Shown: positions 34,895 to 44,438 of the stretch, piece after piece
Layout of the letters: the number at the start of each line of letters is the position of its first letter
Numbering within the stretch: the stretch's first letter is position 1
NCBI GenBank assembly: GCA_027482245.1
Contig: JAIXWG010000061.1
Coordinates: 186,001 to 250,000 of the forward strand
Source of the DNA: Acetobacteraceae bacterium
GTDB taxonomy: Bacteria > Pseudomonadota > Alphaproteobacteria > Acetobacterales > Acetobacteraceae
DNA length: 64,000 nucleotides
Reading direction: 5' to 3'
Notes under the pieces: generated by a model
Seen by the model: only the letters and a program-made list of their open reading frames with translations
Databases searched by the model: none
What the model was told of the DNA's origin: nothing
Made by a program: the position numbers and the translations under genes

Positions 34895-37800
34895 TCCGCG
34901 CCGCGACGGAAGGAACCCTGCCGCTGCCGGGGCGGCTGCTGCGGGGCATGCTCGTCACCATCGGCGTCATCGCGCTGCTCATCGTCATCACCGTGCCGCT
35001 GGCCGGTGAACAGCAGGCGGTGCTGACTCTGCTGGGCGCGGCGGCCTTCGTCATCCTGAACCGCTTCCGGTCGCGCCGCGTCACGGTGTTCCTCGTGATG
35101 CTCTCGGTCGCCATCACGTCCCGGTACCTGTTCTGGCGCGTGACGCAGACGATCGAGTTCGAGAGCGTGCTGGGCGGCATGATGTCGGTCGGCCTGCTGC
35201 TGGCGGAGGTCTACGCGGCGGCGCTGCTGTTCCTGTCCTACGTGCAGCTGACCTGGCCGCTGGACCGCAAGCCCGTGCCGCTGCCGGCCGATGTGAACGA
35301 ATGGCCGAGCGTCGACGTCTATGTGCCGTCCTACAACGAAAGCCTCGACATCGTGCGGCCGACCGTGCTGGCCGCGATGAACATCGACTGGCCGCGGGAC
35401 AAGCTGAACGTCTACATCCTGGATGATGGCCGGCGGCCGGAGTTCCGGGAATTCGCGCAGCAGGTCGGCTGCGGCTACGTCATCCGCCCGGACAACAAGG
35501 GTGCCAAGGCGGGCAACATCAACCACGCGCTCAAGCACACCGATGGCGAATACATCGCCATCTTCGACTGCGACCACGCGCCGACGCGCGCCTTCCTGCA
35601 GATGACCGCGGGCTGGCTCGTGCGGGACAAGCGCATCGCCTGCGTGCAGACGCCGCACTACTTCTATTCCGCCGATCCCTTCGAACGGAACCTGGCCCGC
35701 CGCCGCCGCGTGCCGAATGAGGGCCTGCTGTTCTACGGCGCCATCCAGCCGGGCAATGACCTCTGGAACGCCGCCTTCTTCTGCGGCAGCTGCGCGCTGA
35801 TTCGCCGCACCGCGCTGATGGAAGTCGGCGGCGTGCCGCACCAGACGGTGACGGAGGACTGCCACTGCTCCCTGCTGATGGCGAAGAAGGGCTGGCACAG
35901 CGCGTATATCCGCCTGCCGCTCGCGGCCGGCCTCGCGACGGAACGGCTCTCCATCCATATCGGCCAGCGCATGCGCTGGGCGCGCGGGATGATCCAGATC
36001 CTCCGGCAGGAAAACACGCCGATGATCCGGGAGCTGAGCATCACGCAGCGGCTCTGCTACTTCACCGCCGGCTTCAGCTTCCTCTTTGCCCTGCCGCGCA
36101 TCGTCTTCCTCACCTCGCCGCTCGGCTTCCTGTTCCTGGGTGAGAACATCATCGCGGCCTCGCCGCTTGCCATCATCGCCTATGCCGGCAGCCACATGAT
36201 CCACGCCTTCGGCACCGCCGCGCGCCTCAACGGCAACAACCGCCATTCCTTCTGGTCGGAGATCTACGAGGCCTCGCTGGCCGGCCCGCTGGTGCGCGTC
36301 ACCATCGCGACGCTGTGGGACCCGCTGAAGGGCAAGTTCAACGTGACCGACAAGGGCGGCATGGTGGAGCACGGCTACCTCGACGTGCCCGCCGTGCTGC
36401 CGAGCCTGGTCCTGCTCGGCCTGCTGCTGATCGGCGTCTCCATCGGCATCGCGGGCCTGTTCACCGCGCCGGTGGGGTCGCTGGAGTTCCAGGCCTATGC
36501 GCTGAACACGCTCTGGGCGACGCTCTGCCTGGTGCCGGTCTCCGCCGCCGTGGCCGTGGGCGTGGAGCGCGAGCAGATGCGGGAACGCGCGCGCATCCGA
36601 TCCGACATCCCCTCCGAGATCGTGCTGGAGGACGGCATGCGCATGCCGGCCGTCACCTCCGACATCTCGCTCTCCGGCGCGCGGCTGGTGCTGGACCGGC
36701 CGCTTGGCGTGGCGGATGAGGCGAAGTGCCGGATCGCCTTCCACACCGGCGGCGAGGTGCAGGAAGTGCCCGCGACGCTGCTGCGGTGGGAGGACAATGA
36801 GGCGGTGGTGCGGTTCGAGGTCGCGGATATCCGCGACGAGATGGCGCTGGTGCGCGTCTTCTTCGGCCGCCCCGATGCCTGGATCGCCTGGGATCACTGG
36901 CCGCGCGACAAGCCGCTGCGCGCCTTGAAGGACGTGGTGGGCGCGACGCGGGATGCGGTGTTCCACCGCTACCGCTTCCAGATGCGCAAGCCGCCGAAGC
37001 GCCTGCCGCCGGCCGCGGCCGCCGCGGCGGCGGTGGAGCGGAAATCGGATGTCGTGCGGCCCCGCCGCGCGGCAGAACGGGCGAAGGACATGGCGGCGGG
37101 CATCGCGCTCGCGCTGGCCCTCGGCCTGGCCGGACCCGCGGTCGCGCAGAACGCGCCGGCCACGGGCCAGGCACCGCCACCGACGCGGCCCGCGACCCGC
37201 GCCCAGCCCGCGCCGCCACCGGCCCAGCAGCCCGCGGTGCGTCTGACGCCTCCGGCGGCGCTCGCGCCCGCGCTGCTGGCGCCCTCGGTGGAGGCGACGC
37301 CGCTGCCGGAACCCGCGCCGCCGCCGATCCTCGCCGCCCCGCCGCCTGCTGCCGTCCCGCCGCCGGCACCGCCGCCGGTCGCGGCCGCCCCCTTCGGCAG
37401 CGCCGCCATTTCCTCCGCCACGCGGGAGGCACGCTTCACGCTGCGGGAACTCGGCCTGACCGGGCCCATGCAGTTCCGCGGCACCGCGGACCTGCAGGGC
37501 GTGCTGTTCGGCTTCTCCCGCGACGAGGTCGTGACGCAGGCGCGGCTTGTCGTGCAGGGCGGGTCCTCGGCACAGCTGATCCCGTCGCTGTCGCAGATCG
37601 CCGTCACGCTGAACGAGCAGTTCGTCGGCAACCTCCCGCTCGACCCCGCGCGCGGCGCTTTCGGGCCGGTGGGCTTCGACCTCGATCCGCTGGCCTTCGC
37701 CGAACTCAACCGGCTGAACTTCCGCTTCACCGCGCGCTACACGCCGGAATGCAACGACCCGCTGTCGGGCCTGCTATCGGCCAATGTCTCCGACCTCTCG

Positions 37801-39576
37801 ACCCTGACGCTGACGATCGAGCGCCTGGTGCCGCAGCGGGACCTGGCGCGGCTGCCGGAGCCGCTGTTCGACCGGCGGAACCTGCGCCAGGCGCTGACGC
37901 TGCCGGTGGTCATGGCCTCCGAATCCGGGCCTTCCGCGCTGCGGGCGGCGGCGATCGCGGCCAGCTACTTCGCGGTGGAGGCCGACTACCGCGGCGCGCG
38001 CTTCCCCGTCTCCCGCTCCATCCCGCCCAGCGGCAATGCGGTGGTGCTGGCGGCACAGCCCGACGCCATCCCGAACCTGACCCTGCCGCGCTTCGAGGGT
38101 CCGACGCTCGCCCTGATCGCCAACCCGACCGACCCCTATGGCACGCTGCTGGTCATCGGCGGGCGGTCGGAGACGGAACTGGCCCAGGCCGCCATCGCGC
38201 TGGCCGCCGGCGGCGACACCTTCGGGGGGGAGGCCGTGCGCCTGTCCGGCCCGCCGATCGTGGCGCCGCGCCGGCCCTATGACGCGCCGCGCTGGGTGGC
38301 GCCGGACCGGCCGGAGGAATTCGGCAGCCGGATCGACCGCAACGAATTGCAGGCCTACGGCTATTCGCCCGGCACCATCCGCATGCCGCTGCGCACGGCG
38401 CCGGACCTGCTGACCTGGGCCGGGCGGGGCATCCCGGTCGATATCGAATACCGCGCGCCGGGCGGGCCGATCCTGGATGTCGCGACCTCGCGCCTCGACG
38501 TCTCGCTCTCCGGCGTCTTCCTGAAGTCGCTGCCGCTCGGCCCCGGGGATCGCTGGTGGCTGCCGGACTTCCTGGCGCCCTACGTCACCGGGACCGTCCT
38601 GCCGGATGCGGCGGTGCGGCGCGGGCGGGTGATGGTGCCGACCTACCTGCTGGCCGGCCAGGACGAGCTGCAGATGCGGTTCGACATGCGCCCCTTCGCG
38701 CGCGGCGATTGCGTCGGCGTGCCGGGCGACATCCGCGCGGCGATCGACCCCACCTCCTCCGTCGATGTGTCGCGCGCCTGGCGCTATGCGCGGATGCCCT
38801 CGCTCGGCTTCTTCGCCTCCTCGGGCTTCCCCTTCACGCGGATGGCGGATCTTTCGGCGACGACGGTGATCCTGCCGGAAGCGCCGAACACGGTGGAGAC
38901 GGGCGCCTTCCTCGACCTCATCGGCTCCATGGCCGTGAAGGTCGGGCTGCCGGCCACGGGGCTGCAGGTGGCCTTCCCCGGCGGTGCCGCCAGCCAGGCC
39001 AGCCGCGACCTGATCGTCATGGGCACCTTCGGCCGCCAGCCCGCCGCGACGACGCTGCTGCGCAACAGCCCGGTGCAGGTGGCGCAGGACCGCGTCAGCA
39101 TCGCGGCGCCGGATGCGCTGGCCGATATCCGCGCGCTGTTCCTCGACCAGCCCGGCGGCGCGGAACGCCGGCGCGCGGCCGCGGCGCTGTCGGAGGTCGG
39201 CGAGTCACTCGCCGTCATCGTCGGCACGGAGGCGCCGGAGGGTGGCGGTCGGTCCGTGGTGGCGCTGCTGGGCGCGACGCCGGCGGCGCTGGCCAATGCG
39301 GTGGCCACGCTGCGGGATCCCGCCACGGCGGGCCAGGTGCAGGGCGACCTTGCCGTGCTGAACGGCGTGCGCGTTACCACCTTCCGCACGAATGCCAGCT
39401 ACACGGTCGGCGACCCGCCCTTCTGGATGGTGCCCTACCTGATGCTGGATGAATCGCCCTGGCGCGTAGGATTGCTGATGCTGGCGGCCGCCCTGCTGCT
39501 GGCGCTACCCTCCGCCTGGATGCTGCGCCGCCGATCCGCCATGCGGCTGCGCGCGCGAACGCCGAAGGATCACTGA
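34891..39576 (+). CDS. bcsAB: Fused cellulose synthase catalytic and BcsB subunits (BcsA-BcsB)
   Basis: A 1561-residue fusion equivalent to AcsAB of Komagataeibacter. The BcsA half has two N-terminal TM helices and a GT2 domain with LDDGRR, FDCDHA (DxD), TVTEDCH (TED) and QRMRWARGM (QxxRW). Further TM helices follow. The PilZ domain has RERARIR and DISLSGARL (about 560-660) and should bind cyclic di-GMP. About residue 725 a second hydrophobic, signal-like segment (AAGIALALALGLAGPAVAQ) starts the periplasmic BcsB half, with a Pro-rich linker and a final TM anchor (LLMLAAALLLALPSAWML). It makes and exports beta-1,4-glucan from UDP-glucose. The start codon is TTG. bcsC follows after 4 bp. Confidence 0.95.
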   Translation: MIRAATEGTLPLPGRLLRGMLVTIGVIALLIVITVPLAGEQQAVLTLLGAAAFVILNRFRSRRVTVFLVMLSVAITSRYLFWRVTQTIEFESVLGGMMSVGLLLAEVYAAALLFLSYVQLTWPLDRKPVPLPADVNEWPSVDVYVPSYNESLDIVRPTVLAAMNIDWPRDKLNVYILDDGRRPEFREFAQQVGCGYVIRPDNKGAKAGNINHALKHTDGEYIAIFDCDHAPTRAFLQMTAGWLVRDKRIACVQTPHYFYSADPFERNLARRRRVPNEGLLFYGAIQPGNDLWNAAFFCGSCALIRRTALMEVGGVPHQTVTEDCHCSLLMAKKGWHSAYIRLPLAAGLATERLSIHIGQRMRWARGMIQILRQENTPMIRELSITQRLCYFTAGFSFLFALPRIVFLTSPLGFLFLGENIIAASPLAIIAYAGSHMIHAFGTAARLNGNNRHSFWSEIYEASLAGPLVRVTIATLWDPLKGKFNVTDKGGMVEHGYLDVPAVLPSLVLLGLLLIGVSIGIAGLFTAPVGSLEFQAYALNTLWATLCLVPVSAAVAVGVEREQMRERARIRSDIPSEIVLEDGMRMPAVTSDISLSGARLVLDRPLGVADEAKCRIAFHTGGEVQEVPATLLRWEDNEAVVRFEVADIRDEMALVRVFFGRPDAWIAWDHWPRDKPLRALKDVVGATRDAVFHRYRFQMRKPPKRLPPAAAAAAAVERKSDVVRPRRAAERAKDMAAGIALALALGLAGPAVAQNAPATGQAPPPTRPATRAQPAPPPAQQPAVRLTPPAALAPALLAPSVEATPLPEPAPPPILAAPPPAAVPPPAPPPVAAAPFGSAAISSATREARFTLRELGLTGPMQFRGTADLQGVLFGFSRDEVVTQARLVVQGGSSAQLIPSLSQIAVTLNEQFVGNLPLDPARGAFGPVGFDLDPLAFAELNRLNFRFTARYTPECNDPLSGLLSANVSDLSTLTLTIERLVPQRDLARLPEPLFDRRNLRQALTLPVVMASESGPSALRAAAIAASYFAVEADYRGARFPVSRSIPPSGNAVVLAAQPDAIPNLTLPRFEGPTLALIANPTDPYGTLLVIGGRSETELAQAAIALAAGGDTFGGEAVRLSGPPIVAPRRPYDAPRWVAPDRPEEFGSRIDRNELQAYGYSPGTIRMPLRTAPDLLTWAGRGIPVDIEYRAPGGPILDVATSRLDVSLSGVFLKSLPLGPGDRWWLPDFLAPYVTGTVLPDAAVRRGRVMVPTYLLAGQDELQMRFDMRPFARGDCVGVPGDIRAAIDPTSSVDVSRAWRYARMPSLGFFASSGFPFTRMADLSATTVILPEAPNTVETGAFLDLIGSMAVKVGLPATGLQVAFPGGAASQASRDLIVMGTFGRQPAATTLLRNSPVQVAQDRVSIAAPDALADIRALFLDQPGGAERRRAAAALSEVGESLAVIVGTEAPEGGGRSVVALLGATPAALANAVATLRDPATAGQVQGDLAVLNGVRVTTFRTNASYTVGDPPFWMVPYLMLDESPWRVGLLMLAAALLLALPSAWMLRRRSAMRLRARTPKDH

Positions 39577-39580
39577 GACG

Positions 39581-42500
39581 ATGTGCGCCGCGCCCCGCCT
39601 TCGCCTCGCCCTGCTGGCCTCCGCCCTGGCCCTTCCGGCCGCGGCGCAGGAAGCCGGATCGCCTGCCATCGCCATCCTGGTCCGCCAGGCCGAACGCTGG
39701 CTGGCGCAGGACCGGGTGGACCTGGCCGCGGCGCCGATCGAGCGCGCCCTGGCGGCTGAGCCCAATAACCCGCAGGCCCTGGCCGTGGCGGCGCGGATCG
39801 AGGTGGCGCGCGGGAACCGGGAGGCTGCGAATGCCTACCTCGCGCGCCTCGGCCAGTCCGGCGCGCGCGCGCAGGTGCAGGAGGTGCAGGACGCCATCCG
39901 CGCCAGCGGCGTGGACAGGCAGGGGCTGGAGGAAGCGCGCCGGCTGGCGAATGAGGGCCGCGCCGCCGCCGCCGTGCAGCGCTACCGCGCCCTGTTCGGC
40001 AACCAGCCGCCGCCCGATGCCTATGCGCTGGAATACGCCCAGGCCCTGTCCGGCGCCCCGGCCACGCGGCAGGAGGGGATCGAGGCGCTGTCCCGCCAGG
40101 CCTCCCGCCCCAACGCCACCTCCCGCGCCCGCCTCGCCTATGCGCAGGCCCTGACCTTCGACCCGCCGACGCGGCTGCAGGGCATCCAGCAGTTGCAGGC
40201 CCTGGCGGCGCTGCCGGATGTGGGCGGGGAGGCCAGGCGCGCTTGGGCCTCCGCCATCGGTTTCTCCGGCAATGACCCGGCCATGCTGCCGGCGGCGGAG
40301 GCCTTCCTGCAGCGCTACCCCGACGACACGGAGATGCGGCGGCGGGCGGAGACGCTGCGCGCCGCCATCCGCACCGCGCCGGCGCCGGACCCCGAGGCCG
40401 CCGGGCGGCAACTGGCCTTCCAGCGGCTGGAGGCCGGCGCCATCGGCGACAGCGCCCGCCGCTTCCAGGAATTGCTGGCGCGCGATCCGAACGATGCCGA
40501 CAGCCTCGGCGGCCTCGGCATCATCCGGCTGCGGGAAGGCAATCTGGCGGAGGCGCGGGAACTGCTCGGCCGCGCCATGGCCAATGACCCGCAGGGCGGC
40601 CGGCAATGGCAGCGCGCCTTCGAAGGCGCGGCCTATGGCGACGAACTCGCCACCGCCCGCGCGCAGCTGCGACGCAACGACATCGACGCCGCGGAGGCCA
40701 CGGCCCGCCGCGCCGCCATCCGGGAGGTCGATGACCGGTCGGACATCGAGACCCTGCTCGGCGACATCGCGCTGCGGCGCAACGACCCGGCGGCGGCGGA
40801 GGCGCGCTACCGCGCTGCCCTATCCCGCCGCCCGGGCTTCCCGCCGGCCCAGACGGGGCTCGCGCAGGCGCTGCGCGCCCAGGGCCGCGCGCCGGAACCC
40901 CGCGCCGCCGGCGAACCGCGCGTCACCGCCGCGCCGGTGGAGGGCGAGGGCTTCCGCAGCGAGGGCGGCACGCCGCCCCTGCCCGCCAGCGCCGCCGCCT
41001 TCCGCGCCGAAGCCGCCCGGGTGGCGGACCCCGGCGCCGCCGCGGTGCTGCTGCGGAACGCCATGGCGGCTGCACCCGACAACCCCTGGATCCGCCTTGA
41101 CCTGGCACGTGCGCTCCGCCGGCAGGGGCGCGGTTCCGAAGGCCGCGCGCTGGTGGAGGAACTGGCGTCGCGGACCCAGACGCCGGACAACATCTACGCC
41201 GCCGCCCTGCTGGCGGAGGAGGACGGCCGCACGCCGGACGCCGATGCACTGCTGGCGCGCATCCCGCCGGGGCGCCGCACCGCGGACATGGCGCGGCTCG
41301 CGACCCGCATCCGCACGCAGCGGGAGGTCGTGGCCGCGGCAGCGATGATGGCGGCCTCGCCGCTCGATGGCCGGTCGCAGCTGCTGGCGCTCGCCGCGAG
41401 GCCGGACCCGACGGGCAGCACGGCGGGCGCGGTGATCCGCGCCTTCAGCGATGCCAGCGACCGCATGGGCGCGGCGGAGGCCGGGCGCGTCGCCGCCGTC
41501 GCCAATCGCGGCCAGACGCCCGCCCGCGTCGCCATCGCCGGCGCCCTGCTGGCCGCGGGGCTGGAGGCGGAGGCGACGGCACTGGTCGCGGAGATCGAGG
41601 CCGGGAACCCGACCGCCGAGGTCCGGCGCGACCTGGCCGTGCTGCGCAGCGGCGCCGCCATCCGCGCCGCGGACCGCCTCAACGAGGCCGGGGACCAGGT
41701 GCAGGCCTTCGAGCGCCTGCGCCCTGCCCTCGCCCAGCCGGAGAACCGTGACGCGCAGCTCGCGCTGGCGCGCCTCTACCTCGGCGCCCGCCAGCCGGCG
41801 GAGGCGCTGCGCGTGGCGGAAGCGACGCTGATGCGCGACCCGCGCAACCTCGACGCCCGCCGTACCGCCATCGAGGCCGCGATCGCCACGGGCGACCGGG
41901 CGCGGGCGGCGCGGTTGCTGGCGGAGGGGCAGAGCGCCATGCCCTCCGACGCCCGCGTGCTGTTGCTGGAAGCGCGCGTCGCACGGGATGCCGGGGACGG
42001 GCCGCGCGCGCGGCAGGCGCTTGAAGCGGCGCTGCGGCAGCGGCAGGCGGAACTCGGCAGCTTCACCCGCGGGCCCGCACCCGCGGGCCTGGTCGGCGCC
42101 AGCGCGCAGAACCCCTTCGGCCGCGCCGCCACCCCGGCGGCCACCGGCGCGCCGACGGACCGGCTGACGCGGGAGATCGAGCAGGAGCTGGCGGCGCTGC
42201 GCGACGACATCGGGCCCAGCATGGCCGCCATCGTCGGTGGCCGCATGCGGTCCGGCGACAACGGCCTCGACAAGCTGGCGGAGGTCTCGACGCGGCTGGA
42301 GGCGGTGGTGACGGCGCCGATCGTCGGCGGCCGCCTGACCGTCTTCGCGGAGCCGACTGCCATCGATTCAGGCTCGGTCGAGAACTCCACCCAGGCTCGG
42401 CGGCGCTTCGGCACCGCCGCGCTGTCGCCCGCGACGTCGCTGCCGCCCATCCCCTCGGGCTCCGCGGCCGGCGTCGGGCTCGGCGTCGCCTATCAGCGCG

Positions 42501-43315
42501 GGGATTGGGGGCGCATCGATGTGGGCTCCACCCCCATCGGCTTCCCCACCGCCAACATCGTGGGCGGCGTCGAGATCTCTCCCCGCATCACCGATGACGG
42601 CGTGCGGCTGCGCTTCACGGCGGAGCGGCGGGCGATGAATGACAGCGTCCTCAGCTATGCCGGCGTCACGGATACCCGCACCGGCGCCACCTGGGGCCCC
42701 GTGCTGCGCACCGGCGGGCGCGGCCAGGTGGAGATCCCGCTCGGCGCCGGCTACGGCTATGCCGGCGGCGGCTACTCCGTGCTGGATGGCAACGGCGTCG
42801 TCTCCAACCGCCGGATCGAGGGTGGGGCCGGCGTGTCGATCCCCGTCTATCGCAGCGGGGATACGGAGGTGCGGACCGGGCTCGACCTCGTCTACCTCGC
42901 GTATCAGAGGAACCTTCGCTACTTCACGCTTGGCCATGGCGGCTACTTCTCCCCCCAGCAATACACGGCGCTGAACCTGCCGGTGGACTACCGCGGCCGG
43001 AACGGGGACCTGACCTACCGGGTGGGTGCGACGATCGGCTACGCCGCCTGGCGGGAGGATAGCGCGCCCTATTTCCCGAACGATCCCGGCGCGCAGGCGT
43101 CGCTGCAGGCGCAGGCGAATGCCACGGCGGGAACGTCGGAGGCGGTGGCCGCCACCTATCGCGGGCAGTCCCAGGCCGGGGCCGTGGGCGGGGTCCGGGC
43201 GGATGTGGACTACGCGCTGAACGACAGCCTCTCGATCGGCGCGGCGCTGCGCTACGACAAGGCGTCGAACTTCGACGAGACGCGGTTCCAGCTGCGGCTG
43301 CGCAACCGGTTCTGA
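39581..43315 (+). CDS. bcsC: Cellulose export outer-membrane protein BcsC
   Basis: A 1244-residue protein with a signal peptide (MCAAPRLRLALLASALALPAAAQ), a long periplasmic TPR superhelix (about 25-840) and a C-terminal BCSC beta-barrel domain (about 930-1244) ending in the aromatic RNRF. It carries the glucan from BcsB through the outer membrane. Size and domain order match BcsC/AcsC. It is the last gene of the operon. bcsD, bcsZ (endoglucanase), ccpAx and bglX, which accompany crystalline-cellulose operons, are not found next to it. Confidence 0.93.
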   Translation: MCAAPRLRLALLASALALPAAAQEAGSPAIAILVRQAERWLAQDRVDLAAAPIERALAAEPNNPQALAVAARIEVARGNREAANAYLARLGQSGARAQVQEVQDAIRASGVDRQGLEEARRLANEGRAAAAVQRYRALFGNQPPPDAYALEYAQALSGAPATRQEGIEALSRQASRPNATSRARLAYAQALTFDPPTRLQGIQQLQALAALPDVGGEARRAWASAIGFSGNDPAMLPAAEAFLQRYPDDTEMRRRAETLRAAIRTAPAPDPEAAGRQLAFQRLEAGAIGDSARRFQELLARDPNDADSLGGLGIIRLREGNLAEARELLGRAMANDPQGGRQWQRAFEGAAYGDELATARAQLRRNDIDAAEATARRAAIREVDDRSDIETLLGDIALRRNDPAAAEARYRAALSRRPGFPPAQTGLAQALRAQGRAPEPRAAGEPRVTAAPVEGEGFRSEGGTPPLPASAAAFRAEAARVADPGAAAVLLRNAMAAAPDNPWIRLDLARALRRQGRGSEGRALVEELASRTQTPDNIYAAALLAEEDGRTPDADALLARIPPGRRTADMARLATRIRTQREVVAAAAMMAASPLDGRSQLLALAARPDPTGSTAGAVIRAFSDASDRMGAAEAGRVAAVANRGQTPARVAIAGALLAAGLEAEATALVAEIEAGNPTAEVRRDLAVLRSGAAIRAADRLNEAGDQVQAFERLRPALAQPENRDAQLALARLYLGARQPAEALRVAEATLMRDPRNLDARRTAIEAAIATGDRARAARLLAEGQSAMPSDARVLLLEARVARDAGDGPRARQALEAALRQRQAELGSFTRGPAPAGLVGASAQNPFGRAATPAATGAPTDRLTREIEQELAALRDDIGPSMAAIVGGRMRSGDNGLDKLAEVSTRLEAVVTAPIVGGRLTVFAEPTAIDSGSVENSTQARRRFGTAALSPATSLPPIPSGSAAGVGLGVAYQRGDWGRIDVGSTPIGFPTANIVGGVEISPRITDDGVRLRFTAERRAMNDSVLSYAGVTDTRTGATWGPVLRTGGRGQVEIPLGAGYGYAGGGYSVLDGNGVVSNRRIEGGAGVSIPVYRSGDTEVRTGLDLVYLAYQRNLRYFTLGHGGYFSPQQYTALNLPVDYRGRNGDLTYRVGATIGYAAWREDSAPYFPNDPGAQASLQAQANATAGTSEAVAATYRGQSQAGAVGGVRADVDYALNDSLSIGAALRYDKASNFDETRFQLRLRNRF

Positions 43316-43324
43316 CGCGGCGGC

Positions 43325-44311
43325 TCAGGCGGCGCGGGGCGCCGCCTGCAGCATCGGGCCGATCTCATGCTGGGTGCGGAAATAGGCGATGGTGCGCCGC
43401 AGCCCTTCCTCCAGCCCCACCTCCGGCACCCAGCCCGCCAGCTGCCCGATGCGGGTGATGTCGGGGCGGCGCTGGCGCGGATCATCCTGCGGCAGCGGCC
43501 GGGTCTCGAGGCGGGAGCGGGAGCCCGTCAGCCGGATCACCAGCGTCGCCAGGTCCAGCATGGTGAATTCGCCGGGGTTGCCGATGTTGATGGGCCCGAC
43601 GGCGGCGGGCGATTCCGATTCCATCAGTGCGATGAGCGCCGTCACCATGTCGTCCACGTAGCAGAAGGACCGGGTCTGGCTGCCATCGCCGAAGATGGTC
43701 AGCGGCTTGCCCGTCAGCGCCTGCATGATGAAGTTGGAAACCACGCGCCCGTCGTTCGGGTGCATGCGCGGGCCATAGGTGTTGAAGATCCGCGCCACGC
43801 GGATCGGCACGCCATGCTGGCGGTGGTAGTCGAAGAACAGCGTCTCCGCGCAGCGCTTGCCCTCGTCGTAGCAGGCGCGGGGGCCGATCGGGTTGACGTT
43901 GCCCCAGTAGCCCTCGGGCTGCGGATGCACCTGCGGGTCGCCATAGACCTCGCTGGTCGAGGCCTGGAGGATGCGGACCTTCAGCCGCTTGGCCAGGCCC
44001 AGCATGTTGATGGCGCCGAGCACGCTGGTCTTGGTCGTCTGCACCGGGTCCTGCTGGTAGTGGATCGGCGATGCAGGGCAGGCCAGGTTGTAGATCTCAT
44101 CCACCTCGACCGAGAGGGGGAAGGTCACGTCGTGGCGCAGCAGCTCGAAATACGGGTTGCCGAGCAGGGAAGCGACATTCTCCCGCACGCCGGTGAAGAA
44201 GTTGTCCGCGCAGATCACATGGTGCCCGGCCTGGAGCAGCCTTTCGCAGAGATGGGACCCGATGAAGCCGGCGCCCCCGGTGACCAGGACGCGGCGGCGG
44301 AAATGGCGCAT
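43325..44311 (-). CDS. UDP-glucuronate decarboxylase / UDP-xylose synthase
   Basis: A 328-residue extended short-chain dehydrogenase. It has the NAD site VTGGAGFIGSHL, the UXS-specific stretch YNLACPASPIHYQ, the catalytic Ser/Tyr/Lys as STSEVYGD and CYDEGK (YxxxK), and GPRMHPNDGRVVSNF. It converts UDP-glucuronic acid to UDP-xylose for surface glycans. It is convergent with bcsC, 9 bp apart. With the GT25 and methyltransferase genes upstream on the same strand it forms a likely polysaccharide-modifying group. Confidence 0.9.
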   Translation of the reverse strand: MRHFRRRVLVTGGAGFIGSHLCERLLQAGHHVICADNFFTGVRENVASLLGNPYFELLRHDVTFPLSVEVDEIYNLACPASPIHYQQDPVQTTKTSVLGAINMLGLAKRLKVRILQASTSEVYGDPQVHPQPEGYWGNVNPIGPRACYDEGKRCAETLFFDYHRQHGVPIRVARIFNTYGPRMHPNDGRVVSNFIMQALTGKPLTIFGDGSQTRSFCYVDDMVTALIALMESESPAAVGPINIGNPGEFTMLDLATLVIRLTGSRSRLETRPLPQDDPRQRRPDITRIGQLAGWVPEVGLEEGLRRTIAYFRTQHEIGPMLQAAPRAA

Positions 44312-44438
44312 GGGGGATCTTCCTCCTGCCGCGCCAGGGGCGATTGCCCCGGGCGCGCAGCCCGCATGCTAGACGGCCAATCCTTGCGAAGACGTTGATG
44401 CGCCGGCAGGCCGGACCGCCGCATCGGGCGCCGAGGCG

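Noticed and set aside
33703..36966. 1087-codon frame on the - strand over the cellulose operon
   Set aside because: Mirror of bcsP-like, bcsQ and bcsAB. No recognisable domain, His/Gln/Arg-rich composition.
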